This document shows positions 48,306-59,591 of a stretch of DNA of 64,000 nucleotides, piece after piece. The stretch comes from Sequoia sempervirens (taxonomy: Eukaryota > Streptophyta > Pinopsida > Cupressales > Cupressaceae): contig VDFB02321306.1 in the NCBI GenBank assembly GCA_007258455.2, forward strand, positions 1 through 64,000, in the 5' to 3' direction. The notes beneath the pieces were generated by a model. It was given only the letters and a program-made list of their open reading frames with translations, ran no database searches and had not been told where the DNA came from. The first letter of the stretch is position 1. Every line of letters starts with the position of its first letter. A program made the translations under genes and the position numbers.

Positions 48306-49074
48306 GAGATTAAGTTAAGTTTGAAAAGTTTAAATAATCTGTGACAACTGATTCAGCCCCCTCTCTCAGTTGTCTGTCCTTGTGTTGCCAACATAGACAA
48401 GGGGGCCTTTGCGTATGAAATGTTATTATTATTTCAAAAAGGTCTTTGTGAGGGAAATAAAGTCAATAATTATAATTTTAAATTGTAAATCCCCGCCAAA
48501 AAAGCTATAAAAGGAGGTTGAGGTGGCTCATTTGGATATGGTGTTGACTAATATTGTTATGTTGTCGGATTGAACCTGTGATTTATTCTAAATATTTTGA
48601 GGAAAAAAACTGTCAAGATTTATAGTTTTGGGTTTGAAAGATAACCCCTAGCTAGTGTTGCAAAGATCAAGGATTTTGATGTCTTTTGAAGTGGAAATTT
48701 TGAAATTGTTTGTGATGAGTTTGTAAGGGCGAACTGGTGGAGTTTGTTGCTAACTGTGACCTTCATACGTAGTTGTACAATTCATGCCTACTGTACCATC
48801 TTGTGCAGGCATAAGGTGATTTTAATAATATATTATTTGTAGTTTAATGTTGTCAGTGATTGTTCTTGCCAGTTGAACACTTGAAGGGAGCTGAGAGTCT
48901 TGAAGGAGCTAGACGTACATACCATAGTATAGGGTTGTACCCCTATCTGCTGGGCATGAGAATTCGTAGTAAGGTCATTGCAAATATTGGGTGTGTCCTT
49001 CATTTTTGGGTGGTATTTATGGTTTGGAAGTGCAAGATTAACATTTTCAGAGTGAACTTGGGTGATTGGAATGG
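48306..49074. other. No gene seen
   Basis: Possibly the leader of the element to the left. It contains an AACTGATTCAGCCCCCTCTC block near 48345, of a kind common just inside plant copia LTRs. Nothing else is assignable. Confidence 0.35.
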
Positions 49075-49082
49075 GGTTTAAT

Positions 49083-49761
49083 CTATGTTCCACGGCGTTT
49101 TAAGGATAGTGGGGGGGGGGACAATAGGGGACGCGTTTTGTGGATGGCAGTCCAAGGGCCGATTTTTGGGGTTGGAGAAAGAGAGCAATCTGAAATATAA
49201 CTTACAACCAAGAGAAACTAATTTACATCGATAATTGATAGCATGATAGCAATGATATCAATATGTGCATAAATAATGACAGCAATAGTATAACAGTAGT
49301 ATAACAGCAGTATAACAGCAGTATAAACAACAATAAGTTAGAAACAACTCCGAGCAAACAGGTATACTAGTGTATGATTTATGTTTTTTTGTTTTTAGCT
49401 ATATGAGGAGTGTGGGAGGGTTTGTGGGACCCCCATGCCAAAGACAAACCAATAAAATTTAAAAAGAACAATGAATTTTTAATTTTAACTTTTGTTTTTA
49501 AGTGACGCCATGGGGGGCGCCTAGATGTTTCTGGTACGGTCAGGGGATGCCTAGCCGTCCCCTGGTGTTTCGTGGATGGCTAGGCAGCCCCTTTAGTTTT
49601 GTAGACATTTCCTAAATTGGGGACACGTTTCCTTGTGTTTCCTAAAAATGCAAAATCAGAGGGGACAACTGGGGGATGTCTCCTGATATCCCGTCCCCGA
49701 AATGCCTCAGGGGACGGGGACGTAGGGTTTAGGGGTGGGGACGTGTACCTGTGTAGCATAG
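49083..49761. mobile_element. hAT-type MITE, 679 bp, perfect 8-bp TSD
   Basis: GGTTTAAT is duplicated exactly at 49075-49082 and 49762-49769. The ends are CTATGTTCCAC and, inverted, CTATGCTACAC. Both subterminal regions are rich in GGGGAC words (for example GGGGACGGGGACG near 49715). An 11-bp minisatellite (AGTATAACAGC, about four copies) lies at 49287-49331. No ORF is present. Confidence 0.93.
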
Positions 49762-49769
49762 GGTTTAAT

Positions 49770-50623
49770 GCATTTTTAATCTGCTGTTATTGATACTTCA
49801 GCTGCAAATATAATTATTTTCACACATGCTAATGTTTGATATCCTCATAGCAAATTTGGTGCTCTTAATTTGACGGTTTGTGGTGTATGTTAATATGTTT
49901 TTGGAATGCTTTGAAGTGAATGAAGTTTAGAGGTGGACATATGATGTTTTGTGGATTTCAAAGGGCTGTATAGTCTTCTGTTCTTGTTGTAATGACTGAT
50001 GATTTATGTTACAAACCTGCAATTGTCAATTGGTGTTGCCTGGTTGAGTAGGAAATGCTATTGGAGTGAGATCTGAATTGAGTAGTAGCTTGGGAATATG
50101 TGCTATGTTTTTGATCTGCGTTGGAGCATTATTAACAAGGACACCAGTCTGATTTGTCACTAAAAAACAGAAAAAAGGTGCAAGGCAGGCCTGTACCAGC
50201 TTATCGCCATCCTTCACTCAAGGTATTTTGTTGTTAGTTCATGTTGGGTGGGTTTGCTCTTCATATTGGGCATTATTCTTGGATGTTTCAGTTATTATTG
50301 TCAACAGTTCTTCATTACAACAATTGTTCAGTGTTTATTTTCTTTGGACTAATCTTGTAAGGCTTCAGATGGTCATATTGCCAGAGTGCTTTTCCTTCTC
50401 TAAACATTAATATTGTAACACTAGATGGTAGTACTGCTAGTGAGATTTATTTGGGTTTATTGCTAATACTTACCCCACTGAACAAGTGATATTTTGTAAT
50501 CGCTCATCACTGAATAAGTGGAAGAAGTTGTGTTTCATCTTTAGTATTGTATAAGCTTTCCCATTGAAAGTGGAAGTGCCATTGTAATTCCCACTGAATA
50601 AGTGAATTTTTATTCCTTTTAGT
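49770..50623. other. No gene seen
   Basis: AT-rich intronic sequence with repeated phrases ACTGAATAAGTG near 50470-50610. No transposon edge was found. Confidence 0.35.
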
Positions 50624-52497
50624 CTATGTTACCGATTCGCCCAAGGGTCCCTCTGTCCCAATCTAGTCCGGTTTGACTTGGGTTCAGGGTTCAGGTCTGG
50701 TCCCCTTTGGGTTTGAACAAAGTCCGACCCATAGACTATGGGTTAGGCCTTGCTGAAACCGGATAGACTCGAGGCGACTTTGGGCCGCTCACGTGCTCAG
50801 GTGGCGTGTTTTATTTTCTTTTTGACTTTTTTAGTTTTTTACTTTTTAAAACTTGGAAATATCTAATTCTTCCCCCCAACCCTAAAATATGAGAGATAAA
50901 ACATCTAATAGGCAAAAGAAAACTCATTTTTCATATTGTGAATGAAAACCATTATATTTTCCTCCATTGTTGAACTTATTTTCTTGCTTGCCATTGCACG
51001 GATAGAGTTGAAGATTGATCGTTGAACGCTCCAAGTTGGTTGTTTTGCTATTCCTATGCATTTGCAAGTGTTCGTTTGTTGCCAAGAAGATCGTAGAGGA
51101 AATTTTTTTCAGAAGGGGTAGGTTTTTTGAAGTTTTTGGTTTTGTTTTTCTAAATTTTTCTTTACAAATGAACTCTCTTGTATTGTTTTGAAGTCTTTGG
51201 TTTGTTTTCATTCTTCTAGGTATCTATAACACATGCTTAGTTTTTAAAAATGAATTAACTATTAAGTTGTATTTATATATTAAAATTTGTTTGTATTTAA
51301 ATTTCATTTGTTTCAATTCTTTGAATGCGCTGTTTATTGAACTGGTTGCCTTAGGTATTACAATGGCAACCATTTCTAGCTCCACAAGCCAATCTCGCTT
51401 CAAAACAAACCCAAAATATCCCCTTTGGAAATATGTTGAAATGGTACAACTTCCAGGTGGTGGAGGTTATGTTTGGATTTGTGGTCATTGTAAAGTTAGA
51501 TATTCAAGCTTATACAGTTGAGTGAAATTCCATTTGTCCAAGATCTTTGGACCAGGCATCAAATTTTGTTTAAGTGAAGATGGTAAAGGCATTCCAAAAA
51601 TACAAATATTGGCATATATTGAAAAGCAAGAAAAAGTAGACCAAGGACTAGGTTGTAGATCAAATCATGTTTTGTTAAAGAAGGATCTCCAGGGATGAGG
51701 CCCCCTACACCGCCTTCTCATTTTCAACCTATAGAGAGCCATCGATTTATGTTTATACCTGAAGAGCAACCAATGGCGTCTACACATAAGAGATCAAAGG
51801 GACCATTCGAAATGACATTTCAAAATGAGGCTAGAGAGATTGTCGATGAAGACATAGTGAGATGTGTTTATGCCAATGGATTGGCATTCAATGTTGTTTG
51901 CTCACCATATTGGAAAAAAATGATGAAATCTATTAATGAGGCTCCAACAGGGTATAAGGGCTCAGGTTTTGAGAAGGTGCTTAGCACCTTATTAGATAAA
52001 GAGGTAAAATTTGTAGAGGACTCCTTGAAGCCCATAAGGGATTCATGGATTGAAATAGGGGCGACCATCATTTTTGATTAATGGAAAGATGTGAAAAATA
52101 GCCCATTGATCAATGTTATTGTAGTTTCCCCTAAAGGGGCAATGTTTTTGAGAGCATTGGATTATGACAGAGAGGTGAAGGATGGTGCATTTATTGCTAA
52201 CATTCTTTGTCAAGCTATTGATGAAGTGGACCCTCAAAATTTTGTGCAAGTTATAACAGACAATGCCAAAAATTGTAGGGTTGTTGGGTTATCAGTTGAG
52301 GAGTGGTATTCACACATTTTTTGGACGCCTTGTGCTGTCCACTCCTTCAACCTAATGCTACAAAAAATTGGCACCAAAATTGAATGGATCAAATAGGTGT
52401 ATGCTAAGGCTGAAGACATCCTAATGTTCATAACCAACCACCATATGTCACAAGGCATATTTAGAACATTATCGAAATTGGAGCTGTTGCAGGTAAG
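50624..52497 (+). pseudogene. hAT transposase relic on the plus strand, left part only
   Basis: A possible left terminus CTATGTTACCGATTCGCC at 50624 resembles the MITE end at 49083 and is followed by G/C-rich subterminal sequence. The coding relic starts at ATG 51363 with a BED finger (YPLWKYVEM ... WICGHCKVRYSS) broken by TGA at 51519. It continues with NEAREIVDEDIVRCVYANGL, then a DUF659 region where TAA at 52079 replaces the codon after IIFD, and VITDNAKNC with FWTPCAVHSFN. It ends at a probable donor GTAAGTT at 52495. Downstream exons and the right terminus are absent, apparently replaced by a copia relic. Confidence 0.82.
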
Positions 52498-52539
52498 TTA
52501 AATAATAAACTTGTTTCACTTTAGTAATATTTTTAATTT

Positions 52540-54400
52540 AATTTTAATGATCGATAACCATACATAATACAAAGATTTTAACAAGGAATATCTATGGACC
52601 AAACACATTAGAATGAATAAGGTCCAATAACCTCGAAGTTTATGAGAACTAGAGAAAAAGTCAATATAGTTTTGTTTTCTCTAAATACAATGCTCACGAA
52701 AGGAAACTAAAGGACACAATCAACAAGCTGTTATATAAGATTTTTTATTTTTCAAGGTTTGTAGACCTTTCTCGTCAATATGGCCCATATGTTAGTATCA
52801 TAACATTGTCTTCTCGACATCTAACTTGTTTGAGGTAACAATATGCATGGGTACCTAGATTGCACAACCATCTAAACTAGATATAACAAATCTTTTTTAC
52901 ATGTTCCGATGATTGTGGTGTAGACTTTGTAGGTTTCTTTACCGCATGCATTAAAGGACTATTGCACTTTCTGTAAATGCATGCATCAAGCTGAAATAGA
53001 GGTACAACTTGAATCCCCTTCATGAGCACCATAGCTCCTTGAACCATGTAACAACCTTCATTGCTGAAGACTACATAAACACATGAATAAGTGGTTTTAC
53101 TTATAGATAATAGGCTTCATGCCAAACTAGGGACGTGTAAGACTTTAGTAATCCTTTTGATTCTCCAATTAGAGAGTTGAATATTGATTATTTCAATGTA
53201 AACTATGTTGAGGTATGAGTTTTCACTGAGGTATATAATTCCACCCTAAGATTTCTTGTAATATAAAAACCACTCTTGATGGGGCATGCCATGTGGAAAG
53301 AAGCTCTAGATTTTATTGTCCCTGCATCCTCACATGCATGCATTGTCAAGGTTGCAATAAAGGCATTTCTTTTATCCCCTGAGAAGATTTGCTAAAATCA
53401 TCATTAGGTTCTTCCTTTTTATTCTTTTTCTCCTCATTATAGTCTATTATGAAGTGGCACATCTTGGCATATTTCCAACATTTTGTCTTGGAATTTCAAG
53501 AAGACTTATATTTCGCATAATATTTAGATATGCCCTATCCTTCTTGTCCTTTTTTCTTTCTTTTTAGATTTCCTAGAAACAACTAGGGCTTCCTTGGTGG
53601 ATTTTGTAGCCTTCTACCTCATCTCCTCCAAGAGAAGAGTGACCATGATCTTGTCAAGGGCCAATTTTGAGATAGTGCTTCCAATAGTCATTACTAGATT
53701 TTCCAATGAGTCTGGCAAAGAATGCAAAAGGGTGATGCATCAATCTTCCTCTTCTATGTTTACACTCATGGATTGGAGATGGGTTATAATTGTGTTGAAT
53801 GCATTAAGGTGCTTAGGGAAAAAAATAATCATCACCACCCTCATCAAATTGTACAACTAATTTTGTAGAAAAAGCTTATTGACCAATGATTGAGCCTAGT
53901 AGAGGTTCCCCAACTTTTCCCAACAAGTTTTTGAGGTAGAGGTTAATGTTCCTTTAGATAATTTCTATAATTGGAAACAATTGCTATAGCCCAAAAGTTG
54001 CATTTGAGTGTTCTCAACATTAAGATGGAAAGTATAGACATCTTTCCTAACAGTTTCTTCTTTAGGAGTCTGAAATTTAATAATGTTTTGAATTTTAATA
54101 TGTTGTCATTTGAAATTGGAATGTGCGAATCTACCACTATCATGCTTGTCATCTAGGATGAGAACACAACCATTCCACAAGATCAATAAGTTAAGGAGAT
54201 TCACAATACAAATTTCAAGCACATCAATACAAAAAGCTTGATCATTAGAATTTCTCAAATAGGATGTTGGAGCTCCTCTTATTGCATCTTGGTTAATTGT
54301 TGCTGCTAGATCTAGAAGGATATTCCTAGAGGTAATCTTTAACTGATTTAATCACAACTAAAATAGACAAATTGAAGTGGTAGCAAGAGTATCCAACTTA
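52540..54400 (-). pseudogene. Decayed copia gag to integrase fragment
   Basis: Minus-strand frames give a GAG-pre-integrase-like stretch (EGCYMVQGAMVLMKGIQVVP with LFQLDACIYRKCNS) near 52970-53060 and gag-like helices near 53700-53860. Many stops and shifts are present. It is similar in age to the relic at 44-46 kb, and the two share short blocks, so they may be the same family. Confidence 0.6.
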
Positions 54401-56694
54401 TGCCTGGCCCCAAAAGTAGTCACTAGATTGAGGACTAACACACTGCATATATAACCTCTATTAAGCTAATAAAAGCATCATTGCAACATTACAAGATGCA
54501 GGTATGTAGGACATCATTCTCCTAAAGTAAAATCCTTCAGGTTTATGTTTCCCAAGAAAATCACTGAATCATGAAGTCCATACAAACTACTTCCTACTCC
54601 TAAACTGTTGGTTAAAAATAGTGTTCTTTTAAGTGCATGGAGGCCAAGCAGTTACAAGACAAGTGCCTTATATTAGGTTATAGAGTCATAGTCAACCAAA
54701 CAAAGAATTACATCAAAATAACAACAAATATATGATATCAAACAACTAGACATAATAATTCCAGTCCAAACTCTCGAAATCCATATGGAATAAGGAATAG
54801 ACTATTATAAATAATATTTGCAATGTATTAAAGTACTATGACACTAATCAAATTCACATTTCATTTATACCAACAAATGTGGCATGAGTAAACCATAAGT
54901 GAAGGACCTACTGCAATTTGTTGGTTGGAAGTTTTCTTGAAGATCTACAAATGACCAATGATACATTGAGTTATAGATATCTACCACAAATTAGGTACCT
55001 CTTTGTGATTCACAAAATGAGAACTCAATAGGCGATTGGACTTGCAGGATTTGAAATTCTAGAAGTTCTTCAGTGCTTACAATCACATGGAAATGAGAAA
55101 TGAACAACAATTGTTCTAGCAAATGAATTAGTATTAATAGCATTTTGTTCATTTACTAAATCCCTGTAGGAATTCAATTGAGAATTGGATATCATAAATG
55201 TGGCACGTGGAGCAAGTTGAAATGCTATGAAATTTGCTGAAATGGCAACTTGGAGATGGCATAAATATTACTTGCATGTAAAATTTCAACCACCACATTC
55301 ATGGTGGCATGGTGTTCATCATCTACTATTTATTTTGAACTTGGATTCATGCCTTTGGGATAAACATGGTTTTATGGGCAGAAATGCAGATTTGGTAGTT
55401 ACAAGAGTCAGATTAGGCATTAATGGCACTTATGGAAAGATCCAACAAGTGTAGGGAGCAATATGGAATATATGCGGAAGTTGGAAGCAGAATAAGATGT
55501 CAGAATAGTGCATGCAGTGTTTTAGGTCAGGATTGGAGGTCAAAATTAGATAGAGGAATAAAAGTCCTAAAGTCCAATAAAACCCCACAAAAGAGGTAAA
55601 ATGAATGTAGGAAGCATTATGGTGAAATTGTGGGATTCCAATGTAGACTTGGACATTAGGATGGGATACCTAGGTAGAGATTAGTATGTTCGGAAGCTAG
55701 GTTGAAGTCCTCAGATAGTGAAATGAATGGATAAAGGTGCTGGGAATCTTTGTAGGAATTCGATATTGAAGTGGACATGGGAACCTGACGTTTCAAAGTT
55801 CAGAAGGCCACCTAAAGTTTGCATGAAAAGAATAAGGGGGATATGGGAAAATCATGCAAGATTGGATGGAGGAAATGCTTGTTGGATCAAAAGAAGTCTA
55901 AAGTTGCAATGGAATTCTACAAGGAACGAGGGAAAAATGTGGGAACTTGTGGAAGTGGACAAATATTTGGATTCCTATAGGGATCCTACAAATAGGAGGG
56001 AAAGAAGGAAAATAGAAGGAAGTGCTTGATAGAGTTTTTTGAGCTTCTATGCATGGATGGAGGGCAGGACTAGATGTGGAGGAAATGTCTGGATCCACAT
56101 TGAAATCTTGCAAAAGAGATGGAGGAAAAGGAAAGGAATGAAAGGTGAGAAGAAATTTGTGGAACTTTTAAGCAGGATTGGCTAGTGGAACTGGATATTA
56201 GGCCTAGCAAGAAATGTCCAGTAGTCCAATAAAAGTCCACAACTTTGCATAAACACTAGAAAATGATCAAAAACACCTTGGACATAGGATCTTTTGGATT
56301 TTGGCAACTCCCAACGTATGATAGGCACATGGAGGGATGAAGGAGAATGCCAACTAAGAAAATTTGAGAAAAGGAGACAAGCTTGACGATCTTTCAAATT
56401 GGCTATCTATGATGGGAAAAATGAAGAGGAGATGGGACTTAAGCAAAATCTAGCACTATCAATTTGAATCACATCATTGGCTTTGGTTGGGGATGTGTGT
56501 CTCTTGTAGGCACAATGAGAATTTATATCTTTGGAAGTAGATCACAAGAAAGGACACAAAGAGGGGATCGAGACATTGACACTTCATCATGACCAATAGG
56601 GGTCAAGACTACAGAAAGACACAATATACACACAACACAAAATATATACAAGCCTGGACATCATTACCTACATGAACTCTGAAGTAATGCTAAT
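54401..56694. other. Unassigned intronic sequence; 55440-56450 purine-rich and repetitive in texture
   Basis: Between about 55440 and 56450 the plus strand is strongly purine-rich, with recurring words such as GGAATTC, GTGGACATGGGAACCTG, GGAGGAAATG and AGTCCAATAAAA (55576, 56222). This looks like a very diverged tandem array, but no clear period could be fixed by eye. Open frames in it are by-products of composition. Confidence 0.4.
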
Positions 56695-56699
56695 CCATA

Positions 56700-57927
56700 T
56701 GTGATGAGCCCTGCTGGCTCTCAACTCAAACCCCCAATTTTTCTTAAGTCTTTTAGTGTTGTTTAGTTTTTTAGAGAAAGTTTGATAGACAAAAGAGAAG
56801 GGGCACACAACATAAATGCTCATAAAATGTAAATTTGCACTATTTTCTTCATAATGAAAGTGTAGATTGCATTATTTAACTGTGACAAATAGATTGCAAA
56901 TGATAAACATACCAGAATATCTCCAGATTATTTAATTAAAGAAATTAGCCAGTTTGACAGCCGAAAATGATGAAATCAAGCAAATAAGCTCGCCCAAGCT
57001 CCAGATCTGACTTCTCCCACTCCAAAATGAGATACAATGCCCTGGTAGAGGTAGACGCCAAGATAGAAGCACAAAAAGGAGCAAAGAGGAAGGCGTTTCA
57101 ATTACTTCCTTCACACGCCTTTCCAGAATGCACAAATTCCAAGGTAAGCCGTACGGCCAAGGAAAGAATAGGTAGTATCCCTGCTGGAAGCCTCTGAATC
57201 TGAAGAAGGATGCGCCACAAGGATGAAACCCTCTCTTATTGCAAACAACATGAAATCTCAATATATGTTCTCTGTTTGAATCTGTAGAACCTTTGAATGA
57301 AGCTCTCAACTGCACTGATTCGATTGATCTTTCACAATCTCAAGAGTGCTCAACACTGAAGAGGTGTCATTCTTCAATGGAAAATTGTTCAAACCCTGAT
57401 CACAGGAGAATGCACAGGAAATAGCACAAGGCAAAGTCGAAATTGTTAAAAGGTGAGTTTCTCATTGCCAGAAATGCCCTTTTATGCAAAGGCACAAATC
57501 TCAAGAAAGATACGCCACTTTTGGATATTAAAATCTTTTTAAATAATATTTAATTCATTTCAATAGTATATGAATTAAATACTTGGGCACACTTTATCCA
57601 TTTAAGTGATTAAAATATTAAATCACTTTTTAAAGAATATTTAAGTGATTTAAAAATATAAAGTCAAATTGACTTTATAATTAAATATTAAATCAATTAA
57701 TATTTAAATCACTCAAAAACCCATAACTCACTCAAAACACCATATAATCCTGTGCCATCAGAAGCTGTCGACTCCTGCACTGCCAACGCCTGCTGTGAAC
57801 CAGTCACTGGGCTTTGAAAACCAGAATGATCAAACTCTCCGAAAGTACCACTGACCCTCTAACCAATCCAGCTAGCCCACAAGGGTCCAATAAAGGGCTA
57901 ACACACGCTCAGAAGCTGTCTAGAGAG
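56700..57927 (-). repeat. 3' LTR of the gypsy element, 5' edge deleted
   Basis: It is identical in layout to the LTR at 59592, but ends at CTAGAGAG where the other continues GGGACATCACA. The deletion joint with the protease coding region is near 57927. Confidence 0.93.
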
Positions 57928-59426
57928 TGTATCCATCCAACCTTCACACGTATGCCTTCAAACTGCTGAGTTTGAATTCCCCGTTTCTCCACTAACCGTG
58001 AATCGATGAAGTTGTGGGTTGCACTTGTATCTAGAAGAGATATGACCCTTTGACCAGCTAGGATCCCACGGAGTCTGAAAGATCCCTCTCTCTGCATGCT
58101 GGACATATGAGCCTCCTTTAATTCTGTTTCTAATACAATTTCTGCCTCATTTTCTGACTCTTCTCCATCTGTATCATAGATTGGAGCTTGCTGATCAGAA
58201 AAATCAGTCAACGCTTCTCCCTCATAAAACCACTCCATGTGCCTGTTTTGCCCTTTAGGTTTGAGGGGGCAGTCATGATTAAAGTCATATGGACCCTTGC
58301 AGTAAAAACAAAGTTTTCTTCTTCGTAAATCGTTCATTGTTTCTCGATCTAAAGGGGCTGCAAATTTCTTCTTTTGATCTGCATTATCAGCCTTCTTCGG
58401 ATCTGATTTATTCTCTGTGTAGGAGGTAGTAGGTTTCGAGCCAAATGGCTTACGAGGTGTAGATAGCTCCATGCTGCGAGCTTTCCTCATGGCCTCCTGT
58501 AAAGTAGGTGGATCAAATGCTTTTATCCAACCTTTCATGGGCTCGAAAAGACCCTCAATGAACAATATGATCAGCCTTCTCTCTGAGATTCCTGTCACCA
58601 TCACAGATAGTCTTTGGAACTCTCCAATGTACGATTCCAAGCTACCTAACTGTTTCAGTTGTGCCAAATCTCTGAAGAATAGCTCAGGATCCCGTCTATC
58701 AAATCTCTCTACCAGTCTATCAGTAAACACCTGGTACGAGGTAATCCTGTCATGATGAAGAGTAGCCATACCATGAATCCACCAGTCATGTGCCACGCCA
58801 TCAAGGTGAAGTGCTGCAAAACGAATGGCATCCTCCTCAGGCATGGGGCGTAGTGTCAAGAATGTGTCAAGCTTACTAACCCAGGCACGTGCTGTAACTC
58901 TACCACTGCCATCAAAGTTCGCCAAAGTAAGCTTATTGGTAGCCTGTCTAAGATCATTCTGCTTGTGTCTAGGCCGCCTGTCATTCCTGCTTCTGGTGTG
59001 TTCTCTCTTCTGGCTCATGAATCTGTCGAAGTTAAGGTGCTCCTTAACCCTCGGTGGCAATGCATCCCACTCATCATGCATAGCCATAATGTTATCTGCA
59101 AAATTTATCTCACCACCCTGTTCAACTTCGTCCACTTCCTCAGCATCATCTCTGGTAAAAGTAGGACATGTAGCTCTCTCAAAGGTGCGTGCTGGAGCTA
59201 TGACTCTCTGAGGCTCTCTGTGAATACTGCCTTCATGATCTTGATCCAGATTCTGAGCTCTATTAATTGTCAAATTTTGGACATTTGTGCTGAGTTGTTG
59301 AAGAATAGTCGCCACCTGTTCTTGGCCTGCAACCATGCCTCTGAGCACATCTTTAGCTTCTCTGTCCTCATCATCCCAAGGATTCCTGTAAGAACTTCCT
59401 CCTTCCCTGTTAGCCATATTATCCAA
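57909..59426 (-). CDS. Gypsy gag with truncated aspartic protease (505 residues)
   Basis: The start MDNMANREGGSSYRNPWDDE lies 153 bp past the primer site. Residues about 165-310 are the capsid-like Retrotrans_gag region (WVSKLDTFLTL, AHDWWIHGM, FRDLAQLKQLGSLESYIGEF). A zinc knuckle CFYCKGPYDFNHDC occurs at about 373-386 and uses the CX2CX7HXC spacing common in plant gypsy gag. The protease start at about 455-497 has LLDTSATHNFID, where the usual DSGA motif is DTSA, so catalysis is doubtful. The last dozen residues come from the LTR. The frame is otherwise open, so a capsid protein could still be made and might package other RNAs. No reverse transcriptase or integrase is present. Confidence 0.93.
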   Translation of the reverse strand: MDNMANREGGSSYRNPWDDEDREAKDVLRGMVAGQEQVATILQQLSTNVQNLTINRAQNLDQDHEGSIHREPQRVIAPARTFERATCPTFTRDDAEEVDEVEQGGEINFADNIMAMHDEWDALPPRVKEHLNFDRFMSQKREHTRSRNDRRPRHKQNDLRQATNKLTLANFDGSGRVTARAWVSKLDTFLTLRPMPEEDAIRFAALHLDGVAHDWWIHGMATLHHDRITSYQVFTDRLVERFDRRDPELFFRDLAQLKQLGSLESYIGEFQRLSVMVTGISERRLIILFIEGLFEPMKGWIKAFDPPTLQEAMRKARSMELSTPRKPFGSKPTTSYTENKSDPKKADNADQKKKFAAPLDRETMNDLRRRKLCFYCKGPYDFNHDCPLKPKGQNRHMEWFYEGEALTDFSDQQAPIYDTDGEESENEAEIVLETELKEAHMSSMQREGSFRLRGILAGQRVISLLDTSATHNFIDSRLVEKRGIQTQQFEGIRVKVGWIHSLDSF

Positions 59427-59578
59427 GTCTATTTCCTCCTATTCTTCAAACGGAAATGGTGGGAAAGGATTATGATCACCTCTCTGATTTCTAGGGCCCC
59501 CTCTAGAGTAGAACTTGCCAAAACCCTCCTGGTGTGACTTCATAAATTTCTCTAACCCCACAAGCTGGCAGGATCAGT

Positions 59579-59590
59579 GCTCTGATACCA
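59579..59590 (-). other. Primer binding site of the gypsy element
   Basis: The minus strand reads TGGTATCAGAGC, with one spacer base before the LTR edge at 59592. Confidence 0.93.
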
Positions 59591-59591
59591 C

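Noticed and set aside
53594..53860. 88-residue plus-strand frame at 53594
   Set aside because: It is the reverse shadow of a decayed minus-strand copia gag region.
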